From the NCBI RefSeq assembly GCF_035046485.1, contig NC_085137.1, positions 451,352,980-451,416,979 of the forward strand: a stretch of DNA of 64,000 nt, written 5' to 3'. The stretch is from Aedes albopictus. Its lineage: Eukaryota > Arthropoda > Insecta > Diptera > Culicidae. Position numbers and translations under genes: made by a program. This document shows, piece after piece, positions 1-10,973 of the stretch. The notes below the pieces were generated by a model that worked only from the letters and a program-made list of their open reading frames with translations, had not been told where the DNA came from and made no database searches. Within the stretch, counting starts at the first letter, position 1. Each line of letters starts with the position of its first letter.

Positions 1-397
1 GATAATTTTATCGCTAAACGATTGATTTGGAGTTTATGTTTTTTTTTTTTAATTTCGGTTTATTCACATGCAAGCGAAAATGGTAATTTGCCTATTTTTG
101 TCGATTGTTACTGATATGCGATTATGGGCAGATGTAGTTATTCATACAACTAGTAGCCCCAGCCTATGTAATTTCGGATGACTTTATAGAGCCCAACAAA
201 ACACCTCACCCCCACCCACCGCATTTTTTTTTATTAATATTATATAAAAACAGAAAGAAATATTACAAAGCATTTGATAAATGAGACCGGTGAAGAAGCT
301 GCTCCATGATTAGCAGAAGTGCCTGAAATGGATTTTTAAAACTTAGAAAAGAACTTGTCGAAAATACCAATACCCGAATACCAGATCCCAACACATC
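1..397. other. AT-rich intergenic stretch
   Basis: No gene is recognised. The one notable piece is at about 195-290, a C-rich then T-rich segment. It reappears in reverse orientation at about 10640-10740 and 21600-21710, so it is part of a dispersed repeat. The rest is AT-rich with a poly(T) run near position 41. Confidence 0.5.
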
Positions 398-1985
398 ATC
401 TACTCATCGACTTCAAGGGGGCATACGACAGTATGGACCACGCAGATCTATGGAAAATCATGGACGAGAACAACTTTCGCGGGAAGATTACAAAACTGAT
501 ATAGGGGAAATTGCCTATTCTCGGCCGTTTTGATCTCTTCGTCTTTGGGGGTTTTTTGAAACCTATTGAACTCAGAGTTGGTCTCAAATCCTTCCCAACT
601 ATGCTGAATTATATAGCCAAGTTTCAGGCAATTTGGCTGACAAAAACCCCTCATGACGAAGAGAACAAACCTGCCGATAATACCCATTGTCACCCTAAGT
701 GACGAAGGACGATTTGCAAAACTACGTAAGGATTTTGGCTGAACTGTACAGTTCATTACAATCTCAACGGGGACTTCAATTCTACATGATTGAACACTAC
801 TATGTAACTCATCCACAAGACAAAACTCAGCTGATATTGCTTATTTACCGAATGATTACAAAGTGTCACTTTATATTATTGAACTTAATGACTATTGTAA
901 TGAAATATATTTAAAGCTTTGATTTGTAGCAGATTGAACAGCAATCAATTGTTGGATTTCTAATTAATAAAATGTCTGCCAAAAGAGTTGGTCTACCAAT
1001 GCCTCTACGCTACACTGGGTACGATCTTTACGAAATCTGGCCAATTTGTCTGTTTTGCGCATGACATTGATATTATTGCTAGAAGATATTGTTTCGGAAC
1101 GTAGCAGAACTGTACACCTAGGGACAATTTAAATATCACGTCCATCATTTTTCAGAATTTTTAGATCCCTCTCCCCCTTTGTCACGCGTTTTCGTATACC
1201 TAATATATGCAGTGTCACACTTTTTCAGACCCTCCCTCCCCTCTAAACGATGGACATCATATTAGAATGACCCCCTATCTAAAACGAGGAGCTAGACAGG
1301 ACAAGCCTTGGCAGCAATGTTGCGATTCTTTTGATGTGGTAGTGGTAGAAGAATTCATCTACTTCGTTTCCTTGCTAACAACAACGTGAGTCGTGAAATA
1401 CAAATAATCAGTGGAAGACTTTAAGTGCAACGAGGATATCTTCGAGGTAGTTGAGTTCAAGTTCTATACCTCGGATACTTACTGATGACTGATAACAATG
1501 TGAAATACAAAGGGCATCATCAGTGGAAGCCGTGCCTACCATTGATTCCTGAAGAAATTGCAGTCTAAAAAGATTCACCTCCGCATCATTTACAAGACGC
1601 CAATAAGACCAGTAGTCCTCTACCGACAAGAGACTTTAACCATGCTCGAGGAGGACTTGCCAGCATTTTAAGTTTCCGAGCGACGAGTCCTAGAGACGAT
1701 ATTTGGCGGCATGCAGGAGAACGGTATGTGGCAGTGAAGGATGAAGCACTAGCTCGCTCTACGGTGCACCCAATATCCTGAAAGTGGCTAAAGCTGACCG
1801 GATACGCTGGGCAGGGCAGGTTGCGAGAATGCCGGACAACAATCCGGCAACGTTGATATTTACTAATTATCCGGTTGCCACAAAAAGGCGTGCACAGAGA
1901 ACACGATGGGTGGACTAGGTGCAACGTGAAAGCGCTCATAGAACACTAGAGGAAGCAGGATTTGTCTCAGTCAAGTAAGAAACAA
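398..1985 (+). pseudogene. Decayed RTE-clade non-LTR retrotransposon (reverse transcriptase fragments)
   Basis: Several plus-strand pieces translate into reverse-transcriptase sequence of RTE type, matching the better preserved remnant at 61.9-63.3 kb. Positions 400-500 encode a stretch like DFKGAYDSMDHADLW. About 1010-1110 encodes the SGQFVCFA catalytic block, with His where the first Asp of the FADD box should be. From 1325 to 1975 there is the C-terminal region, including RIRWAGQVARMPDNNPA. Frames shift and stop codons interrupt every block, and a hairpin MITE sits at 504-684. The element cannot encode a working enzyme. RTE clade is inferred from the C-terminal motif; another LINE clade is possible. 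Confidence 0.7.
504..684. mobile_element. Hairpin MITE nested in the RTE remnant
   Basis: Imperfect terminal inverted repeats of about 45 bp are visible. The left arm contains TCGGCCGTTTTGATCTCTTC and a G-run followed by TTTTT. The right arm (about 641-684) is its reverse complement with scattered mismatches. There is no coding capacity. A clear target duplication was not found, so the superfamily is unassigned. Confidence 0.55.
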
Positions 1986-2101
1986 AAGATGTAACAATAA
2001 AAATCTTTTTCGTAGAAAAATCCAGCTGGAACCAAACACCAGTAATATAATGGTCTGGTGCAATTTCTGATAGAATTTCCAAAGCAATATTAGGTAGACT
2101 T

Positions 2102-2297
2102 ACCTTTATCGTCGCAAACTACGTTCGATTCCCTGGTCAGCTGTTTCTCCATCTCCTGTTGGGTCACTACCGCATGCTACGTGCTGGTTTACAGCGAGTT
2201 GATTGAGATTCCACCGGTCTATTCGTTTTCCTATTTCAGCTTGACCACCTGTTCGTACTGCGCCTTGCCCTGCAACTTGTTCCATTCACCGTTGCAG
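2102..2297 (-). pseudogene. Decayed coding exon of an unidentified protein
   Basis: Read on the minus strand, one frame gives a protein-like sequence (EWNKLQGKAQYEQVVKLK, later VVTQQEMEKQLTRESN) that looks charged and helical. Four in-frame stops interrupt it. It ends in a consensus splice donor (AAAG then GTAAGT, at about 2107-2102). At its other end it is cut at position 2297, exactly where the 790-bp tandem duplication begins. This looks like the remains of a real exon. I do not recognise the protein. Confidence 0.35.
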
Positions 2298-3087
2298 AAC
2301 AAGAGAAACGCCGACAGAACAATTCGGTGCGTTGGGGTCTTAGAATTTTGTCACGTACCTACTTCTGCGTCTCCAAATCAAAACGCTAATTCCGGAGCTT
2401 GTTCTTTTCGCGGCAGCTTTACACGAAAAATACGCTGCCATATCGTGGCAGACCGTCTACACCAACCTAAGGATAAAAGAAAGATTCGTTAATAATTCAA
2501 TAATTCCCCCATTACTTTATATTATTACATCATCTAACCTAATGTTTTTCGCCTTACTAGTAGAATCGTTTTCACAACGAGAACGGTAATTTACTGTACG
2601 AATCCATCAGAACTTCGCAGCAGAATAGACCCAGAGCACACCCAGAGGCTAGTTGTGGAGCACCTTCGAAAATGAAGTAGGTATGGGTCGAGGAAAATTC
2701 TAGCTGGCAGCAAATCGATGACTGACGAACGCTCAGAAAGGTGGCTGTCTACGGCACGTCTCACTACGGCACCAGACCGGTCATCAAGCTCCGGCATGTC
2801 AGCCAAGCTGGAATAAATGTTAGATTTTTAATATGCAGCGAAAGATTCTCATATTTATGCGATAATACTTACAATATTAACAATTTAAGCAATGTTCACC
2901 GCTGCTCTTTGGTGTTTTGTTTTCACTTGTTTATTTCGCGCGCGCGAACGAGGTTCGGTTTGACAGGTGTTCTTCAGACACTGAATCAAAAATTTCTGTC
3001 CTTCTTGATATGCATGATTCGGAAAGATTAGAAATGATTCAATTCAAAAAAGATTAAACTCAAAAGATCAGAGTGTCATCCCTTCGA
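2298..3087. repeat. 790-bp tandem duplication, unit 1
   Basis: This unit is repeated head to tail immediately downstream with a period of 790 bp. The two units are almost identical, differing by a one-base indel in the GTTAATAATTC run and a short duplicated GATTCAAAAA near the 3' end of unit 2. It contains minus-strand exon-like sequence, including an intron at 2808-2872. Confidence 0.95.
2591..2872 (-). other. Putative minus-strand exon and intron, small ORF (unit 1)
   Basis: On the minus strand a 65-bp intron (2808-2872) has a GTAAGT donor and a TTTATTCCAG acceptor. The following exon holds an ATG (at about 2797) and a 68-codon frame starting MPELDDRSGAVVRR and ending with a stop at 2591. 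The protein is not recognised and has no evident domain. An alternative donor, GAAG followed by GTGCTC, could end the exon earlier. The whole structure is repeated 790 bp downstream. It could be the 5' end of a small gene or a long non-coding RNA. Confidence 0.3.
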
Positions 3088-3881
3088 GAACAAGAGAAAC
3101 GCCGACAGAACAATTCGGTGCGTTGGGGTCTTAGAATTTTGTCACGTACCTACTTCTGCGTCTCCAAATCAAAACGCTAATTCCGGAGCTTGTTCTTTTC
3201 GCGGCAGCTTTACACGAAAAATACGCTGCCATATCGTGGCAGACCGTCTACACCAACCTAAGGATAAAAGAAAGATTCGTAATAATTCAATAATTCCCCC
3301 ATTACTTTATATTATTACATCATCTAACCTAATGTTTTTCGCCTTACTAGTAGAATCGTTTTCACAACGAGAACGGTAATTTACTGTACGAATCCATCAG
3401 AACTTCGCAGCAGAATAGACCCAGAGCACACCCAGAGGCTAGTTGTGGAGCACCTTCGAAAATGAAGTAGGTATGGGTCGAGGAAAATTCTAGCTGGCAG
3501 CAAATCGATGACTGACGAACGCTCAGAAAGGTGGCTGTCTACGGCACGTCTCACTACGGCACCAGACCGGTCATCAAGCTCCGGCATGTCAGCCAAGCTG
3601 GAATAAATGTTAGATTTTTAATATGCAGCGAAAGATTCTCATATTTATGCGATAATACTTACAATATTAACAATTTAAGCAATGTTCACCGCTGCTCTTT
3701 GGTGTTTTGTTTTCACTTGTTTATTTCGCGCGCGCGAACGAGGTTCGGTTTGACAGGTGTTCTTCAGACACTGAATCAAAAATTTCTGTCCTTCTTGATA
3801 TGCATGATTCGGAAAGATTAGAAATGATTCAAAAAGATTCAAAAAAGATTAAACTCAAAAGATCAGAGTGTCATCCCTTCG
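3088..3881. repeat. 790-bp tandem duplication, unit 2
   Basis: Second head-to-tail copy of 2298-3087, nearly identical over its whole length. It directly abuts the left end of the large segmental duplication at 3882. Confidence 0.95.
3381..3662 (-). other. Putative minus-strand exon and intron, small ORF (unit 2)
   Basis: Exact counterpart of 2591-2872 inside the second 790-bp unit, with the same 68-codon frame and the same GTAAGT...CAG intron (3598-3662). Duplicated status is certain; gene status is not. Confidence 0.3.
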
Positions 3882-4299
3882 GTTTGAAGAGAGCATGCAT
3901 GAAATTAAAAAGAACGGAATGAATCGGTGCCGTATTTGCTTGTTTTCGAATAGGATAAATATGGGAGCGTGAGATTACTGATGGCACACATACCCTATAT
4001 CGTGCAAAAAAATACTGCATGCCCAAGGAAATAAAGCCAATTTTCTTTACGAAAAGTTCCTGGATCGACCGTCATTCTCAGCTGAATACCCATGCCTGTA
4101 CAGCTGTAACCATGGTGCTGAAGCCATTGCCTGCAAATATACGGCGTATCTAGAGCAATCATTACTTTCCATGCAAATCTAATGTTGATTTGAAGTGGAA
4201 ATGGGCAATTATCGAGTCAAATTATGATTATACTGGTATTATCTTGGTTCAGTCGCAAAATTGCACATTTCCACTTTAAATCAACCATGCAAAGTAAAG

Positions 4300-6140
4300 A
4301 TGCTTATATTCTGGGATGTTCTAGGTATTCCAAACTGTCCTATAGTAAAGTCCTTCAAATCTACAAGAATAATTTTATGTATTTTCGCCACAATTAATAG
4401 CATTGCATAACCTACTGAGATCCGTGAAGCTCTTGACATCTACTATGCCATTTATAGACACTATAGGGATATTCCAGGTCAGCCAAACTACCTTGGAGTT
4501 CAGGACTTCAGGTCTACACTCGTAACAGTATCCATATCTGTTATACTGAAAAACGCTGCATAATCAACTGTAGTTACTGGAACAATCTGAAGTCTACAAG
4601 CTTATTATAAACCTTTGGGACATCTAGGGTCGCCCAAATTGTTCTATAATAAAGTCCTTCAAATCTACAAGAACAACTTTATGTGTTTTCACCATATATA
4701 ATAGTATTGTATAACACAGCGCAACATTTTTTTGTCTCAAGAGCAAACTTATGTGTCTCCGAAGGATTTTGGGCCGCTGAATCCGAATCCGGGCTCAGAT
4801 TTGCTCCAACACGTCACAATTTTGAGCTATACCTCAATTTATAGGGCAAAATATGCGATTTTGGGCTTTTTTGACTGCAAGTTATTAAGCATGGAAATAT
4901 TTTTTTTAATCAATCAAAAGGTTAATTGGTTGATTAACATCTAAATTAACAACTCATGCAAAATATTTCGTTTTACCTAATCAAATTTGATAGATTTATG
5001 CATTTTATGTTAGTATGAAAACTTGCATGCAACTTTTGGAGGGTGACTTGTATGGGAAATATCGTACCTAGAATAAATCGCTTAAAACTATCAAATTCGA
5101 TTTGGTAAAACGAAATATTTAGCATGAGTCGTTAATTTAGATGTTAATTGACCAATCAACCTTTTGATTGATTAAAAAAAAATATTTACATGCTTAATAA
5201 CTTGCAGTCAAAAAAGCCCAAAATCGCATATTTTGCCCTATAAATTGAGGTATAGCTCAAAATTGTGACGTGTTGGAGCAAATCTGAGCCCGGATTCGGA
5301 TTCAGCGGCCCAAAATCCTTCGGAGGCACTTAAGTTTGCTCTTGAGACAGACCAAACGTTATTTTTTGTTACGCTGTGTAATCTGCTAGGGTCCGCGGAG
5401 CTCTTGCAATCTCAAATGTCATTCAGAGACACTACAAGGATATTCCAGGTCAGCCAAACTATATTGGAGTTCAGGACTTCAGGTCTACACTTGTAACAAC
5501 AGCCATATCTGTTATACTGAGTAACGTTGCATATTTATCCGTGGTTACTGGACCGATCTGAAGTCTACTTTTTTATTATAACCCTTTGGGACATTCAGGT
5601 TTGTCCAAACTGTTCTATAATGAAGTCCTGTAAATCTACAAGAATAACTTTATGTGTTTTGCCAAAGTCCTTGAAAACTCAAGTGTCATTTAGAGACACT
5701 ACAGGGATATTCCAGGTCAGCCAAACTACCTTGGAGTTCAGGACTTCAGGTCTACACTCGTAACAGTATCCATATCTGTTATATTGAGTAACGCTGCACA
5801 ATCAACCGCAGTTACTGGAGCAATCTGAAGTCTACTTTTTTGTAATAAACCTTTGGGACATTCACGGTCGTCCAAACTGTTCTATAATGAAGTCCTTCAA
5901 ATCTTTAAGAAAAACTTCATTTGTTTTCATCATAAATAATAGCATAGAATAATCTGCTGAGATCCGTGAAGCTCTTGAAATCTCAAATGTCATTTAGAGA
6001 CACTATGGGAATGTTCCTTTCAGGTCAGCCAAACTATCTATGAGTTCAGAGCTTCAGGTCTACACTCGTAACATCAGCTATATCTGACATTCTGAGTAAC
6101 GTTTCATAATCAATAGCGGTGACTGGACCAACCTGAAGTC
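4300..6140. repeat. About 300-bp tandem repeats, copy 1
   Basis: About four to five diverged units share the blocks GATATTCCAGGTCAGCCAAA, TTCAGGACTTCAGGTCTACA and CTTTGGGACATT. Full units are about 300 bp; one here has lost about 40 bp near 5659 compared with copy 2. The second unit is split by the foldback element at 4715-5378. Confidence 0.8.
4715..5378. mobile_element. PIF/Harbinger-like foldback element with 3-bp TAA duplication
   Basis: A 664-bp element with very long inverted arms (roughly 300 bp each). It starts CACAGCGCAAC and ends GTTACGCTGTG. It is flanked by TAA on both sides (4712-4714 and 5379-5381). Copy 2 of the segmental duplication has the uninterrupted site with a single TAA, so this is a real insertion younger than the duplication. 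A 3-bp TWA target is typical of PIF/Harbinger, which is the basis for the class. No transposase is encoded. Confidence 0.75.
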
Positions 6141-6145
6141 TTCTA

Positions 6146-6414
6146 TATGAGGGGCCCTGAATCAAAGGGGTGTAAGTGACCATTTTGTCGATTTTGAGCT
6201 GAGCATAACATAAAATTCTTTAGATTTCAAGCTTTCAGGAACTTTTTTAAGATTGTTTCTACGATGATTGGAAAAATTACAATAAATCATAGAAACTTGG
6301 GTTCATTATGTAGCTCCATACATTTTGTATGGGATGAAAAATTGGTCAAAAACTTTAAACATCATTTACTCGAAAGTGGGTAACTTACACCCCTTTGCTT
6401 CTAACCCCCTCATA
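6146..6414. mobile_element. MITE with TATGAGGGG ends, copy a
   Basis: The ends are inverted repeats containing AAAGGGGTGTAAGT and its complement ACTTACACCCCTTT, with outer TATGAGGGG and CCCCCTCATA. The interior is AT-rich and non-coding. Its paralogue lies at 18429-18704. A third, independent copy lies in opposite orientation at 15064-15316. Confidence 0.7.
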
Positions 6415-6529
6415 TATTATTATGAACCTTTGGGACATTGAGGGTCGTCCAAATTATCTTGAAGCTTAGATCTTGATAGTAACAGTAGTTATTCTCACAA
6501 TGAACTTTGGACTATAATCTGTAATCCCC

Positions 6530-6935
6530 AAGGGGACGGCAACCTATTTTTTCACTATGGAGTTTGACAGATTGGATTGTGCCTCCTTACGTGGAGCATA
6601 AATTTATGCTCCAGCCAAAATATTCACCAACACAGTCGTGAAATTGGAATGTTTACCTTTTTACGAGGGATATCGGTGCAAAACGCTCACATCACATTAG
6701 ATCTCATAAAAGTGTTGATCATGAAAAAGCTGCATCATTTGATAATTTCCAATTTGAGAGTGTCGATATTTAGATAAAGTTCCTACAGAGAGTGATAATT
6801 GTTTGTGAAAAGTCACACAATACTTTTTTTTGTAAACTTTGTTCGCCGAAGTGCGTTTTTCCTTATTTTCTCCCGCTGCTGTATTGAGTGAATGTTGGTA
6901 TTAGTGTGCTCTGGTTGCGCATGATAAGCGGCAAA
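6530..6935. other. Segment present only in duplication copy 1
   Basis: Between CTGTAATCCC and AGTTTTGAGATATTCC, copy 1 has about 400 bp. At the equivalent place (about 18835-18885) copy 2 has only about 50 bp of different sequence. No terminal repeats or gene were recognised; it may be an insertion or the retained ancestral sequence. Confidence 0.45.
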
Positions 6936-7011
6936 TAGTTTTGAGATATTCCAGATCAACATCACTACTCCGGAGGCCACAGCTTCAGGTCTACACTTGT
7001 GATAATAGCTT

Positions 7012-7477
7012 TTTTGTAATTTCTCATCGTAATAGGCTGTTTTACCTCACGCAAATCTGACAGGAAAAGGCCTACTTTCCCACACCAAATTAACAGTGCT
7101 GTAATGGTTTATTACAGCACTGATTTGCGTTGCGTAATGAATCATTACAGCACTGTTTTCAGTTTTGGTCAACTTCTTGATGCTTTCTGGATGCAGTTTT
7201 GAAAAATTGTAACAACTGCACAGTATAACCTGTTATGTTCAGATTTTCTTAAACATGGCTATGAACACCAGTGGGCAGTTTGATGAAAAAGTTTTGTTAA
7301 AAACTATCCTCAAGGGTAATTTATGAACTTGCAAAAAACGTTGTACGCAACTCGGTGCAGAACTCGATTTTTCCAGCACTCGTCGTAATTATCCAACTCG
7401 GCAAGCCTCGTTGGATAAATGTACGACTCGTGCTGTAAAAATCGTCATTCGGCACCTTGTTGCGTAAACTACTATTA
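7012..7477. mobile_element. Insertion private to copy 1, with two hairpins
   Basis: Copy 2 reads straight from GATAATAGCTTTT into GCACTACGTTAAGG at about 18951. Copy 1 has about 465 bp between the same blocks. The insert contains a perfect 12-bp-stem hairpin (CAGTGCTGTAAT at 7094-7105 and its complement at 7111-7122, with another copy of the arm at 7144-7155). It also contains a long stem-loop at 7367-7442. Class unknown. Confidence 0.5.
7367..7442. repeat. Dispersed stem-loop repeat, copy a
   Basis: An imperfect palindrome built on CAGCACTCGTCGTA...TTATCCAAC and its complement, with a loop around GGCAAGCCT. The same stem-loop occurs in inverted orientation at 41563-41639, including the flanking CGAGTTGCATAC-like motif. 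Confidence 0.75.
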
Positions 7478-7612
7478 CCACTACGTTAAGGTGTTACATA
7501 ATCCACTGTACTTACCAAAGCAGTTAGAGAAACAATGCGCGTTGTTCTATGTTTTTGGGATATTATGGGCTTCATAACAGTAGGTTAGTTGATAAAAACA
7601 ACCTTAGTAACT

Positions 7613-9546
7613 TTCAGAAGACTTGCTGGACATGATAGATTACAAACGGTAGCTTTTAATGAAAGAAGTTACCGTTACACCCGTAGACTTTAGTATAGTT
7701 TGGATGACCTAGGATATCTCAACTGATCTGATATTGTCCATTTACCTTTCAGAAGACTTACTGGGCATGATAGACTACAAGTCGTAGCTTTGTATAATGA
7801 AATAAGTTACCGTTACACCCACAGACTTTAGGATCTAAACTCAAGAACACAGTTTGGATGACTTAGGATATTCCGACTGATCTGATATTGTCTATTGAAT
7901 TTTCAGAAGACTTACTGGACATGATAGATTACAAATCGTTGCTTTGTGTAAAGAAAGAAGTTACCGTTACACCCGCAGACTTTAGGATCTAAACTCAAGA
8001 ACAGTTTGGATGACCTAGGATATTCCGACTGATCTGATACTGTCTATTGAACTTACAGAAGACTTTACTGGACATGATAGATTACAAATTGTAGCATTGT
8101 GTAGTGAAAGAAGTTACCGTTACACCCATAGACTTAAGGATCTAAACTCAAGAATAGTTTGGATGACCTAGGATATCCCGACTGAGCTGATAGTGTCTAT
8201 TGAACTTTCAGAATACTTGCTGGACATGATAGATTACAAATCGCAGCTTTGTATAATGAAAGAAGTTACCGTTACATCCGCAGATTTAAGGATCTAAACT
8301 CAAGAACAGTTTGGATGACCTAGGATACCCCGACTGATCTGATGCTGTCTATTTATCTTTCAGAAGATTTGCTGGACATGATAGATTACAAATCGCAGCT
8401 TTGTGTAATGAAAGCAGTTACCGTTACACCCATAGACTTTAGGATCTAAACTCAAGAACAGTTTAGATGACCTAGGATATTCCGACTGATCTGATACTGT
8501 CTATTGAACATACAGAAGACATTACTGGACATGATAGATTACAAGTTGTAGCTTTGTGTAGTGAAAGGTAACGGTAACGGTAAGGTAGGTAACGGTAACA
8601 CACCCATAGACTTTAGGTCATCCAACTAGGATATCTCGACTGATCTGATACTGTCTATTGAACTTTCAGAATACTAACTGGATATGATAGATTACAAATC
8701 GTACCTTTGTATAATGAAAGAAGTTACCGTTACATCCGCAGACTTTAGGATCTAAACTCAATAACAGTTTGGATGATCTAGGATATTTCTACTGATCTGA
8801 TATTGTTTATTCATTTTTCAGAAGACTTGCTGGACACGATAGATTACAAATCGTAGCTTTGTGTAAATAAAGAAGTTACCGTTGCACCCGCAGACTTTAG
8901 GATCTAAACTCAAGAACAGTTTGGATGAGCTAGGATATTCCGACTGATCTGATACTGTCTATTGAACATACAGAAGACATTACTGGACATGATAGATTAC
9001 AAGTTGTAGCTTTATGTAGTGAAAGAAGTTACCGTTACACCCATAGACTTTAGGATTTAAACTCAAGGACAGTTTGGATGAACTAGGATATCCCAACTGA
9101 TCTGATATTGTCCATTTACCTTTCAGAAGACTTGTTTGACATGATGGATTACAAATCGCAGCTTTGTATAATGAAAGAAGTTACCGTTGCACCCGCAGAC
9201 TTTAGGATCTAAACTCAAGAACAGTTTGGATGAGCTAGGATATTCCGACTGATCTGATACTGTCTATTGAACTTACAGAAGACATACTGGACATGATAGA
9301 TTACAAATTGTAGCTTTGTGTAGTTAAAGAAGTTACCGTTACACCCATAGACTTAAGGATCTAAACTCAAGGACAGTTTGGATGACCTAGGATACCCTGA
9401 CTGATCTGATTCTGTCTTTTGAACTCTCAGATGATTTACTGGACATGATAGATTACAAATCGTAGCTTTGTATAATGAAAGAAGTTACCGTTGCACCCAT
9501 AGACTTAAGGATCTAAACTCAAGAATAGTTTGGATGACCTAGGATG
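7613..9546. repeat. About 152-bp tandem repeat array, copy 1
   Basis: About 12-13 units. Each begins TTTCAGAAGACTT.CTGGACA and contains GAAAGAAGTTACCGTTACAC, TTTAGGATCTAAACTCAAG, GTTTGGATGACCTAGGATAT and GACTGATCTGATACTGTC. Units differ by scattered substitutions and small indels. No open frame runs through the array. Confidence 0.9.
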
Positions 9547-9671
9547 TCCAGAAAAAATATTCCGCATAATATTCTACCGTGTTTGTACTATTGAATACCA
9601 AAAATACAGAAAAACGTAGAAAAAACTCCAGAATAACGCTTGGAAAAATTCCGGCTTCAAAGGGTTAAGGT

Positions 9672-9758
9672 AAATGTCACGGACTACCTTCGAACAATGC
9701 TATTTGATATTCACCCCATGAATATCATTGGCATTTTCGAAGGTAGTCCGTGACATTT
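9672..9758. repeat. Hairpin with 23-bp arms, copy 1
   Basis: AAATGTCACGGACTACCTTC opens the left arm and its complement closes the right arm, with about 40 bp of loop between. It is non-coding and small-MITE-like. It is conserved in segmental copy 2 at 20628-20712. Confidence 0.7.
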
Positions 9759-10973
9759 ATTTTAAATAGTCGAAAAAGATTGGTTTTCCGTGATTTCCTT
9801 GTAGAGCTGGTCTATCCGCACAAGTTTTTCATATACCATATTATCAGGTTGAGCTTCTAAAATGAACTGGATATGGTTGAATTTAGATATGTCGAAATGG
9901 CATTTTCAGCCTTGGATATAACTACTAGGACGATCGTTTGGCACAAACTTTGAAAGGTTTCCTCAAGAATGATGAAACATATAACGTGAAAATAACGCTT
10001 GGAATAATCATTGAAATGATAAAACAAGAAAATAATTGAAGCAACTTGTATAAAATATATGGTACATTTACAAAAGCCATTCATTTCCACATTAAAAAAA
10101 TTTTATGTACTTTTTTTTAACAGGTGATAATGTCAACCAACAGTGATTATATCAAACCTCAAACAAACTGCAATCGATAAATGGAAGTTATCTTAATATA
10201 TTTACCAGTAAGAATACTGGGCAAATGATTTTTTTCGAAAAACTGAAAAAGCAAATATATAGGTAATAGCAATATATTATCCGCTTCTAACCTTAGACTT
10301 TGTCGGCGCTACTCTGAGGACAACCGCACGCTATGGCTCTGACGATTTTCTATTATACATAAGGCAATTTCGCAGCTAAATCCTAAAAATTAAAAACTCA
10401 AAAAGTTAAATTGATTGGCTTTTGAAAATCCAAAGCTATAATTTCGAATCAATAATTAGTTTGCGCACAGTACAACTAGAAAATTGGAACAAAACATATC
10501 GTATCAGAAAGTTTTCACTTATCGCAATTCGTTGATTATTTTATGACTCGTTCTAGGTACTCCCGTCAACCATGGTGGACCAACAACTCTGAACACAGAA
10601 ATCATCAATCAACTACAAGAAGTACTAGCATCTGTTTATATAGCATCCCCTCCCATCTGTTATAATCAATGCCTTGTAATATTTCTTTCTTTTTTAACAT
10701 GTGCACAAATATTAATAAAAAAATCTGTGGGGGGTGGGCGTTTGACTAGTCTCTGTAATTGATCCAAAAATTCCCCGGAAGCTGGCGAACTCACTGGTAA
10801 AATTCTTGGTTGATCTTGATTCACCTAAGAACATCTCAAGTAGTGCCAGCTAAATTGGCTTTGAGTTACAAATTTATATAACGCTTAAAAGTTAGTGTTT
10901 TTTTTTATTATTTTTATAACTTTAATCAGAACTCTCAGTAAGCAGGTTTACCATTTTCTATGTAAATGAGGTT
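9759..10973. other. Unique spacer between the 152-bp and 113-bp arrays, copy 1
   Basis: About 1.2 kb of AT-rich sequence without recognisable genes, matched almost base for base at about 20713-21937. A 77-codon minus-strand frame at 9857-10090 has no recognisable domain and is probably chance. The stretch 10640-10740 is a reverse-orientation relative of 195-290. Confidence 0.6.

Noticed and set aside
9857..10090. 77-residue minus-strand frame in the spacer
   Set aside because: AT-rich, no domain, and the paralogous copy near 20811-21045 carries indels, so the frame is not maintained.
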